IMG/VR virus record: IMGVR_UViG_3300042691_034899
Span: 1-64,000 of that record
Source of the DNA: a virus
Reading direction: 5' to 3' (one strand)
DNA: 64,000 nucleotides
In this document: piece by piece, positions 57,572 through 64,000 of the stretch
Layout of the letters: each line of letters starts with the position of its first letter
Numbering within the stretch: the first letter of the stretch is position 1
Program-made: the position numbers and the translations under genes
Notes under the pieces: generated by a model
Told to the model about the DNA's origin: nothing
Seen by the model: only the letters and a program-made list of their open reading frames with translations
Databases searched by the model: none

Positions 57572-59218
57572 ATGGAAAACTTTTATTGGCTTAACGAAGA
57601 ATCAAGAAAATTTTTAAATGAAGGCTATCTTTTACCTGGTGTTACTCCAGAAGATAGAATCAGACAAATAGCTGATACAGCTGAACGAATAATGGGTATT
57701 AACGGATTCTCAGATAAGTTCTACGGATATATGGCAAAGGGCTTTTACTCTTTAGCTACTCCAGTATGGATGAACTTTGGACTAGACAGAGGCCTACCTA
57801 TATCGTGTTATGGGATTGACATTCAAGATGACACAGCGGATATTGTAAGAGCTGCTGCTGAGATTGGAATGCTTACAAAACATGGTGGGGGTACTGCTGG
57901 ATTCTTTGGCAAACTTCGTCACAGAGGAGCTCTAATTAAAAGCAATGGGGTATCTAATGGTCCTATATCTTTTATGGAGTTGTTCCAATCAGCTACGAAT
58001 GTTATCACACAAGGTCAAGCAAGGAGAGGTTACTTTGCTGCTTACCTAAACATTGATCATCCAGACATTGAGGAGTTCCTGAAGTGTAGAGAAGAAGGTC
58101 ACCCAATCCAAGACATAGCATTAGCTGTAACTATCCCAGACTATTGGATGCAAGAGATGATTGATGGAGATAAAGGCAAGAGAGCTATAATGGCAAAGGT
58201 ACACAAGAAGAGATCTGAAACTGGATTCCCTTACATATTCTTTTCTGATAATGTAGATAAAGATAAGCCTCAAGTGTATAAGGATAAAGACTTAAAGATT
58301 AATCACAGTCAAATGTGTTCTGAGATAATCGAGTACACTGATGATGAAAAAACATTTGTTTGTTGTTTATCCTCTTTGAACTTAGTTCATTGGGATGAGA
58401 TTAAAGAGACAGATGCAATTGAAACTCTAACTATATTCCTTGATGCTGTATATACAGAGTTTATTGAAAAGGCAGAAGGTATACCATTCTTTGAGAAGGC
58501 CGTAAAATTTGCAAAGGAACATAGAAGTATTGGTCTTGGTGTTTTAGGATGGCATAGTTTCTTGCAATCTAAAATGATTCCTTTTGAAGGTATGGAAGCT
58601 ATGTATCTCAATGCGGAAATCTTCAAGACTATTAATGAAAGAAGCTTAGAGACAAGTAAAAAACTAGCCATATTTTATGGAGAGCCTGAGATGCTTAAAG
58701 GATACGATGAGAGATTCACAACAAGAGTTGCTATTGCTCCTACTACTTCATCAAGTTTTATCTTAGGTCAGGTGTCTCCATCAATTGAGCCGTTGCATTC
58801 TAATTACTTTTTGAAAGACTTAGCTAAAGGTAAATTCTCGTATAAGAATCCTTACTTAGAAGAGCTACTTAAAAACAAAGGACTAGATACTCCAGAAACT
58901 TGGAAAAGTATTATGGTTAAGGGTGGATCTGTTCAGCACCTAGAGGGTCTGACAAAAGAAGAGAAGGATGTATTCAAAACATTCGGAGAGATAAGTCAGA
59001 TGGAAATTGTAAAACAAGCAGCTCAAAGACAGAAATGGATAGATCAGGCTCAGTCATTGAATCTTATGATTCATCCAGACGTTCCGTTAAAGGATGTTAA
59101 TGCTTTGCTTATTGAAGCTTGGAAGCTTGGACTTAAAACACTATATTACCAAAGGAGTGTAAATATTGCACAACAAGTATCAAGAGATATTTTGTCTTGT
59201 GCATCTTGCGAGGCGTAA
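57572..59218 (+). CDS. nrdA: Ribonucleotide reductase alpha subunit, class I (short)
   Basis: 548 residues from ATG 57572, about 200 fewer than E. coli NrdA; no N-terminal ATP-cone, so probably no dATP feedback. Cysteines: C79 (S-C-Y-G), C249 in S-Q-M-C-S-E-I, C264/C265 in C-C-L-S-S-L-N, and a C-terminal C-A-S-C pair. Where most enzymes have Asn two residues before the radical Cys, this one has Gln247. P-T-T-S-S-S shows the phosphate site. Confidence 0.95.
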   Translation: MENFYWLNEESRKFLNEGYLLPGVTPEDRIRQIADTAERIMGINGFSDKFYGYMAKGFYSLATPVWMNFGLDRGLPISCYGIDIQDDTADIVRAAAEIGMLTKHGGGTAGFFGKLRHRGALIKSNGVSNGPISFMELFQSATNVITQGQARRGYFAAYLNIDHPDIEEFLKCREEGHPIQDIALAVTIPDYWMQEMIDGDKGKRAIMAKVHKKRSETGFPYIFFSDNVDKDKPQVYKDKDLKINHSQMCSEIIEYTDDEKTFVCCLSSLNLVHWDEIKETDAIETLTIFLDAVYTEFIEKAEGIPFFEKAVKFAKEHRSIGLGVLGWHSFLQSKMIPFEGMEAMYLNAEIFKTINERSLETSKKLAIFYGEPEMLKGYDERFTTRVAIAPTTSSSFILGQVSPSIEPLHSNYFLKDLAKGKFSYKNPYLEELLKNKGLDTPETWKSIMVKGGSVQHLEGLTKEEKDVFKTFGEISQMEIVKQAAQRQKWIDQAQSLNLMIHPDVPLKDVNALLIEAWKLGLKTLYYQRSVNIAQQVSRDILSCASCEA

Positions 59219-59240
59219 CTCACCTCCAAATTCCCCCAGG

Positions 59241-59269
59241 AGCCCTCACATTTTGTGGGGGCTTTTTTT
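59241..59269 (+). terminator. Terminator after nrdA
   Basis: AGCCCTCAC (59241-59249) pairs with GTGGGGGCT (59255-59263), 9 bp with one G-U, followed by a run of seven T. Strong. Confidence 0.85.
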
Positions 59270-59297
59270 GTTTAGCCAAATTTTTTCATTATATTTG
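59267..59297 (+). promoter_or_regulatory. Promoter for leaderless mRNA at 59302
   Basis: TTTG (59267-59270, end of the terminator T-run), 19 bases, TATATTTG (59290-59297), four bases, ATG 59302. Confidence 0.75.
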
Positions 59298-59301
59298 CAA
59301 T

Positions 59302-59850
59302 ATGCTAGACAAGAAAGTACAAGACCACATTGATTTGGTCATACCTCCAGCAAAAAAGGAGTTAAAGTTTATAAAAGAACAAAACTGGTCTGAGATATCG
59401 CATCTTGGTAAGAGGGAAAGTATGTATAACCTTCAGTCAATTCTTAATGAAAGGAACATAAATGCTTTGGTAAAACTGTACAACCTTGCAGAAGAAGATT
59501 TAGGTCATCCAGAAGTTAGGAAGTCTATAAAGATTCTTTTGGAATTCTACTACATACTAGAAAAAAGGTATCAAAATGTTGACAAGAAGTTTGACTGGAC
59601 AAAGTTTGATCAAAGTGAAAAGGACATTGAAAAGAAGATGGCCGATGAGATTGAATTTCAATCAGGAGTTCTGAAAGACCTATCAAGATTTAAAGAGAAC
59701 TTACGTAAAATAAATTTCGGTGAGGAGTCTAACGATTTAGATATTCCTATTCACTCAGATAAACCAATACCAGTTATTATGGCAGAGTCTGTCGAAGCTA
59801 GGTATCCAGAGATAAGGGAATTTATTAACAAAAAGCTGACTCAAAAATGA
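59302..59850 (+). CDS. Helical protein before helicase
   Basis: 182 residues from ATG 59302, fixed by the promoter four bases upstream and the terminator before it. Helical, charged. Not recognised. Overlaps the helicase gene by four bases, so a helicase partner or loader is possible. Confidence 0.55.
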   Translation: MLDKKVQDHIDLVIPPAKKELKFIKEQNWSEISHLGKRESMYNLQSILNERNINALVKLYNLAEEDLGHPEVRKSIKILLEFYYILEKRYQNVDKKFDWTKFDQSEKDIEKKMADEIEFQSGVLKDLSRFKENLRKINFGEESNDLDIPIHSDKPIPVIMAESVEARYPEIREFINKKLTQK

Positions 59851-61259
59851 TGCAATTAAGAGACTACCAACGGTCAGCTGTCAATGCTGCGATGAAGTAT
59901 ATTAGTTCAGCTAGTAAATCCCCAGCTATAATAGTAGCTCCAACTGGAGCTGGGAAGAGTTGGGAGATAGCTGGTATTGCAAAAAATTATCCTGATCCAA
60001 TATTGATACTACAGCCTTCTATAGAATTATTGAAGCAGAACTATGATAAGTTTATGCTGATGGGTGGTGAGGCTAGTATATTTTCTGCAGGAGCAAAAGA
60101 AAAGGTAATCAGCCATGTTACCTATGCGACCATTGGAAGTGTCAAGTCAAAGGTAGCTGAACTTAAAAAAGCTGGAGTAAGTCTTGTAATTATAGATGAA
60201 TGTCACCATGGTGTAAGCCCTGAGCCTAGTTCTGAATTCTCAAAATTTATAAGAGCCTTGAATCCCAAAAAAGTTATTGGGCTTACAGCAACTCCTTTCA
60301 GACTTAAGAGTACAATGGAAGGGAGTAAGTTATCTATGCTGAATAGAGTTCGACCTGGGTACTTTAAAGAATTCATTCATGTAACTCAGATCAAAGAAAT
60401 GATTGACCTTGGATACTGGTGTCCATCTATTGAAGAGGAATGGACTATGGACGAGGGAACTCTAAAATTAAATACCAACGGTACAGAGTTTACAGAGGAC
60501 AGTATAAAAAGAGCTGTAGAAGCAAACGGTATAAACAACAAAATCTATCTTCGAGTCAAAGAGTTATTGCATCAGAACAACAGAAACAGTATTCTTGTAT
60601 TTGTGGACTCTGTTTTATCGTGTGAGAAATTCTGCCAATGGATTCCAAATAGTGCATACTTATCGAGTGATACCAAAGATAAAGACAGAGAAAGAATCGT
60701 AAGGGAATTCAAGGAAGGTAAGATAAAAGTTGTATTCAACTACGGAATACTAAGCACTGGATTCGATTTTCCTGGTCTTGACTGTATTATAATGGGAAGG
60801 CCTACAAACTCTTTGTCTGCATTTTATCAGATATACGGAAGAGGTGTGAGAACAATGGATGGAAAGAAAGACTTTTTATTTATTGATTACTGTAACAACT
60901 TCAATAGATTAGCTCATCCAAGAGACATAACCATCGAAAACTATGAAGGTTATGGATGGGGTGTGTTTACAAAAGAAAGATTAGTAACTGGAGTTCCATT
61001 GGATGGACCAGTAGTTACAAGAGAAGATCTAAATAATAAATCAAAAGGGAGTGATGGATCTATTGTCTTCCCGTTCGGAAAGAATAAAAACAAAAAAGTT
61101 GTAGACGTATATAAGAAAGATCCATCTTACATAAACTGGCTCTTAAAACAAGACTGGTTAGACAATGGATTTAAAAAGAAGGTGGAGGACATAGTTAAAA
61201 GTATGACACTTAATGCTATTGCTCCTATAAAACCTAAATCTGTAGGGTATTCTGGATAG
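59847..61259 (+). CDS. SF2 DEAD-like helicase with ExoX-like C-terminus
   Basis: 470 residues. Walker A A-P-T-G-A-G-K-S at 31-38, D-E-C-H at 117-120, motif III G-L-T-A-T-P-F-R near 145, and Q-I-Y-G-R-G-V-R (motif VI) near 330. After about residue 405 comes F-P-F-G-K-N-K-N-K-K-V, V-Y-K-K-D-P-S-Y-I-N-W-L-L-K, matching the short domain found at the C-terminus of exodeoxyribonuclease X-like proteins. It probably unwinds DNA at replication or repair forks. Confidence 0.9.
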   Translation: MMQLRDYQRSAVNAAMKYISSASKSPAIIVAPTGAGKSWEIAGIAKNYPDPILILQPSIELLKQNYDKFMLMGGEASIFSAGAKEKVISHVTYATIGSVKSKVAELKKAGVSLVIIDECHHGVSPEPSSEFSKFIRALNPKKVIGLTATPFRLKSTMEGSKLSMLNRVRPGYFKEFIHVTQIKEMIDLGYWCPSIEEEWTMDEGTLKLNTNGTEFTEDSIKRAVEANGINNKIYLRVKELLHQNNRNSILVFVDSVLSCEKFCQWIPNSAYLSSDTKDKDRERIVREFKEGKIKVVFNYGILSTGFDFPGLDCIIMGRPTNSLSAFYQIYGRGVRTMDGKKDFLFIDYCNNFNRLAHPRDITIENYEGYGWGVFTKERLVTGVPLDGPVVTREDLNNKSKGSDGSIVFPFGKNKNKKVVDVYKKDPSYINWLLKQDWLDNGFKKKVEDIVKSMTLNAIAPIKPKSVGYSG

Positions 61260-61264
61260 AAAAA

Positions 61265-61283
61265 GCCCCCTAAAATTGGGGGC
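61265..61283 (-). terminator. Terminator between convergent genes
   Basis: GCCCCC (61265-61270) pairs with GGGGGC (61278-61283). In the leftward RNA it is followed by UUUUUCU, so it serves the polA side; the helicase side has no U-run but may still use the hairpin. Confidence 0.75.
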
Positions 61284-61335
61284 CTAAAACAATGCAGTAA
61301 ACAGATTCTAATAACACAAACAAATATACAAAAAA

Positions 61336-61746
61336 TTATTGGAATATCTCGTTATTTTTTCTTAAGAATTCAAAAAGTTCTTCAGTAACAAGACCCGTTC
61401 CATCTGGATGTGGATCATGCCACAACTCTCCATTCCTATAAATACACACATGGTCAAAGCCTCTATAGCTTTCTCCTATTACTAGGTAGTAACTATTGTC
61501 AAACTGATGACCGTTTAGTGATCCCCAATCATACCCTCTTTCCTGTAGCCATAATGATAAAACAAGAACCCATTTAACATCGGCTTCATCATCTGAAAAA
61601 TGTTCTTGTATTTGAATACAATCTTCGGGGCTTTCTAAGTCCAGGAAACATGCTATAGCTGCAGCGTATGAATTCTCCCTTGTCTTTACATCGTCCCAAA
61701 GGTGATTTAAGACTGAATCTACTCTTGTCTGTACCATCTTCTTCAT
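61336..61746 (-). CDS. Papain/NlpC-like cysteine peptidase (predicted)
   Basis: 136 residues from ATG 61746 (an in-frame GTG at 61761 is also possible). A-A-A-I-A-C-F-L near 32-39 could hold the Cys nucleophile; F-D-H-V-C-I-Y-R-N-G-E-L-W-H-D-P-H-P-D-G-T-G-L near 98-120 fits the His/Asp part of NlpC/P60 or C39-like phage peptidases. A cell-wall or maturation role is possible. Spaced 65 bases from polA on the same strand. Confidence 0.5.
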   Translation of the reverse strand: MKKMVQTRVDSVLNHLWDDVKTRENSYAAAIACFLDLESPEDCIQIQEHFSDDEADVKWVLVLSLWLQERGYDWGSLNGHQFDNSYYLVIGESYRGFDHVCIYRNGELWHDPHPDGTGLVTEELFEFLRKNNEIFQ

Positions 61747-61811
61747 AAGAGAATTTTTCACTAATTTAAAAATCTATATTCACAATTCCAAAAAAGTTAA
61801 TTGATTTGTAA

Positions 61812-63749
61812 TTAGTGTACATCTGCATATGTTTTTCCTACTTGAACGTCTACTTCTAATTTGATTGGATAGTTAAAACAGCTATTCACTTTTTCCATGC
61901 ATTCATGTAGAATCTTCTCAGCCCATTCAGCTTTATCCTCATCTACACAAAGTAAAACTTCATCATGGAACTGAGCTACTGGCTTTAATCCCTCTTGAAT
62001 CATGAAGTATACCCAAAGGTCAAACATCTTTACACCAGCATTCTGATTACATGCAGAGAACCTAATATGATCAGATGTAAGATATAACCATAAGCTACTG
62101 TATGGATTATATACCCATGTCTTATCATCAACAACTTTTGTCATCCTATCTTCAGCATATTGCTTTACAGCCCAGTTCCTATCCCAGTAAGCTTCCAATA
62201 CATTCTTAGCTTCTTTCAGTTGAATACTAGCTGATTCTGATATCTTTGCAGGCCCAGCTCCGTATGTCGCAGCATAATTTACAGTCTTGGCAACAGCTCT
62301 CTTTTTGGATAATCTTATATACTCCTTCTCCATAGATTCTTCTGTAAAGTTTCTATAGATATCTGGACAGTCCTCCGCTTTTCTGCCTTTAGACTTGAAC
62401 CACTTAAAGAATTTAATCTCCTCGCTGTTCAACAATCCAGATCGTTCACCAATATCCAAGTGAGCATCCCATCCCTTTACGTTCATCTGCTCAACGTATT
62501 CTGGATCATAGTTATAGATTGCTATTTGTTTTGTTTTATCTTCCAAAGAGGATACGTCACTACCTATTAGAACTTTTCCAGGAGGAGCTATCATTACGGA
62601 TCTAATGTATTCTCCATACTGAGCTGTTGGCTTTGGTAGATTCACAAATGGATTAGAGTGCTTAAGTCTTATTGTCTTTGCAAATCCATTGCATCTAGCA
62701 GCTGCGTATCCATCTTTATCAGCATACTTCAGAAAAGCTTTTAAGTATCCTGCTCTATGAGAAGCTACTGATAACCCATCAAGAGCTTCTAGTTCAGGCT
62801 TTACCTCTATCAACTTCTTAATGTTAGGGCATAGATTCTTATCGTCATCCCTTAGTTGAGGAACTTTTCCATTTGCTCCATCCTTATAGTACTTAGGATG
62901 CCAACCAAGAGATGTGAGAAAATCTTTCATCTGTTGATCTGAATTTGGATTTGGATCTTCGTACTTAACTATTTCTCTTATTTCTCCATCGTAATCTTGA
63001 GGCAGATCAGCTCTTTCAAGTAAATCAAACCACTTCTCTCCAGCTGCAGATAATGATCCATCCTTTTTGAATATAACAGATGGCTTTTTTCTTATACTGT
63101 ACTTAGGAACTTTAGGCATGATGTTTTGAAGCTGTTCTATCTTTTCAGATATAATACCTTCAAGTATTTCTAAGTTCTTCTCTGCTTGCTTAACATCAAT
63201 AAGGATCTTATTTGCTTCTTGGTAATGAAGGCATTCCATCTTGAATGTAAAATACTTTATTACATTTACAATAGCCTGCTCATCCTCATCATAGAGTTCG
63301 TTTAAAAGGTTAAGCATCTTAACCCAAAGATTAGTATTTATCTTAACATCTTCTTCGCATCGGTGTCTGTACTCTTCGTAAGTTAAACTATTCCAATCTT
63401 CTATCTCTGGCTTTGGTACACCAAATCTTTCACCCCATGCTTCAAGCCCATGCTTTAAATACTCGTTGTATAAGTACCAGCTTATTCCAAGTGTATCTAT
63501 TATCTGAGCATTAAATTCAAATCCTAGCTTCTCCAATGCTGGTTTATCATAGGATACAAAGTTATGTCCGACAATAACATTATCATGATTCCCTACTAGA
63601 TTCTGGATTCTACTTCTGTCTGCTGTGCTTATTATTTGCCAACCCCCATTATCATCTTTATATGCAGCTGATAAAACATGGAGCTTTGTAAGCTCATCTA
63701 ATAAACCATCACATTCGATATCTACAACAAACACTTTATTTAAATCCAT
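61812..63749 (-). CDS. polA: DNA polymerase I (family A) with 3'-5' exonuclease
   Basis: 645 residues. Exonuclease: V-V-D-I-E-C-D-G (D10, E12), G-H-N-F-V-S-Y-D near 75, C-E-E-D near 132. Polymerase: motif A S-D-V-S-S-L-E-D, motif B K-R-A-V-A-K-T-V-N-Y-A-A-T-Y-G, motif C Q-F-H-D-E-V near 610. No 5' nuclease domain, as in T7-like replicative PolA. This is the phage replicase. Own promoter at 63767-63798. Confidence 0.97.
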   Translation of the reverse strand: MDLNKVFVVDIECDGLLDELTKLHVLSAAYKDDNGGWQIISTADRSRIQNLVGNHDNVIVGHNFVSYDKPALEKLGFEFNAQIIDTLGISWYLYNEYLKHGLEAWGERFGVPKPEIEDWNSLTYEEYRHRCEEDVKINTNLWVKMLNLLNELYDEDEQAIVNVIKYFTFKMECLHYQEANKILIDVKQAEKNLEILEGIISEKIEQLQNIMPKVPKYSIRKKPSVIFKKDGSLSAAGEKWFDLLERADLPQDYDGEIREIVKYEDPNPNSDQQMKDFLTSLGWHPKYYKDGANGKVPQLRDDDKNLCPNIKKLIEVKPELEALDGLSVASHRAGYLKAFLKYADKDGYAAARCNGFAKTIRLKHSNPFVNLPKPTAQYGEYIRSVMIAPPGKVLIGSDVSSLEDKTKQIAIYNYDPEYVEQMNVKGWDAHLDIGERSGLLNSEEIKFFKWFKSKGRKAEDCPDIYRNFTEESMEKEYIRLSKKRAVAKTVNYAATYGAGPAKISESASIQLKEAKNVLEAYWDRNWAVKQYAEDRMTKVVDDKTWVYNPYSSLWLYLTSDHIRFSACNQNAGVKMFDLWVYFMIQEGLKPVAQFHDEVLLCVDEDKAEWAEKILHECMEKVNSCFNYPIKLEVDVQVGKTYADVH

Positions 63750-63766
63750 CCTCTATTTATTTTAAA

Positions 63767-63798
63767 CAAAGATAAAAATAAAAAGAGTCATAAACAAA
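63767..63798 (-). promoter_or_regulatory. polA promoter
   Basis: Minus strand TTTG (63798-63795), 20 bases, TATCTTTG (63774-63767), 17 bases before the ATG. The -33 box overlaps the U-run of the terminator at 63796-63826. Confidence 0.75.
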
Positions 63799-63826
63799 AA
63801 ATCCCCCACCAAATTAATGATGAGGG
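63796..63826 (-). terminator. Terminator of the partial leftward gene
   Basis: Minus-strand RNA CCCTCATCA pairs with TGGTGGGGG (plus 63818-63826 and 63803-63811) with two G-U, followed by AUUUUUU. Confidence 0.65.
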
Positions 63827-63869
63827 ACAAATAAGTGAATTGTGTCTACGGTATTTACGCTTAGAAGTC

Positions 63870-64000
63870 TTAGGATTTACGATAAACGACCTCTGCTTCC
63901 CCTGTCTGTAGACCTACCAAATTCCAACCTACATAGCAAACATACATAGTATAATCTGAATAAGCAAATAGATGAAATTTAATCCAATATTTTTGGCTGT
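63870..64000 (-). CDS. C-terminal part of an unknown protein (partial)
   Basis: Frame open from the right edge, ending at TAA 63872-63870, 43 residues: aromatic-rich with Y-W-I-K-F-H-L-F and Y-V-C-Y-V-G-W-N-L-V-G-L and a short C-terminal tail. The terminator at 63796-63826 follows. Too little is visible to assign. Confidence 0.5.
   Translation of the reverse strand, partial: SQKYWIKFHLFAYSDYTMYVCYVGWNLVGLQTGEAEVVYRKS

Noticed and set aside
59197-59301. N-terminal extension of the helicase-partner gene into the nrdA end
   Set aside because: The extension runs through a strong terminator and a promoter; the ATG at 59302 is placed exactly four bases after the -7 box.
61265-61283. Fully bidirectional terminator
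   Set aside because: The stem is symmetric but only the leftward RNA has a U-run; rightward termination of the helicase mRNA here is possible but not shown.

Overview
The window is a stretch of a large, lytic-type tailed double-stranded DNA phage whose host is very probably a member of the Bacteroidota (Flavobacteriia-like). The evidence is a complete phage gene set (terminase, portal, scaffold, capsid, PolA, RecA, NrdAB, ThyA, lysis genes), no rRNA or host metabolic operons, many promoters of the Bacteroidota form TTTG-N19/20-TAnnTTTG, almost no Shine-Dalgarno sites, Bacteroidota-restricted families (DUF4494, the QTAVEWLE and MKTIEE small-protein families) and a secreted protein that appears to end in a type IX secretion sorting domain. 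No integrase, transposase, insertion sequence or CRISPR array was seen. The window edges cut genes at both ends.

Layout. 1-19.8 kb is a leftward virion module. In transcription order (right to left) it holds two DNA-binding-like small proteins, a zinc/DUF1573-like protein, terminase large subunit, portal, scaffold-like protein, major capsid protein, connector-like proteins, a 670-aa structural protein, several virion or receptor-binding candidates (one with tandem cysteine-rich repeats) and a holin cut by the window start. 19.9-28.4 kb runs rightward: a structured candidate RNA with its own promoter, RecA, a GIY-YIG nuclease, an SSB-like protein, a phosphoesterase resembling T5 A1, GroEL/GroES and guanylate kinase. 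28.4-33.3 kb runs leftward: thymidylate synthase, an acyl-CoA thioesterase and the secreted T9SS-type protein, among small genes. 33.3-34.0 kb is a gene-free divergent control region with three tandem promoters and clustered palindromes and repeats.

34-50 kb is a dense rightward array of small, often overlapping accessory genes. It includes RadC, a DenV-type pyrimidine-dimer glycosylase, an endolysin cassette, a tandem gene triplication and a 13-base element repeated at gene junctions. It ends with a DnaQ-like exonuclease and a PD-(D/E)XK nuclease. Around 51.3-52.0 kb there are tRNA-Arg(TCT), tRNA-Met(CAT) and flanking structured RNA. 52-61 kb carries two metallophosphoesterases, small genes, DUF4494, ribonucleotide reductase NrdB/NrdA and an SF2 helicase with an ExoX-like tail. 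A terminator hairpin separates this from the leftward DNA polymerase I and a cysteine-peptidase-like gene.

Together the genes describe a phage that makes its own dNTPs (NrdAB, ThyA, Gmk), replicates and recombines its DNA (PolA, SSB, RecA, helicase, nucleases), repairs UV damage (DenV), carries its own chaperonin, and exports several proteins to the host envelope. The least explained items are the candidate RNA upstream of recA, the fixed-spacing leaderless promoters, the repeated gene-junction element and the phage-borne T9SS substrate.
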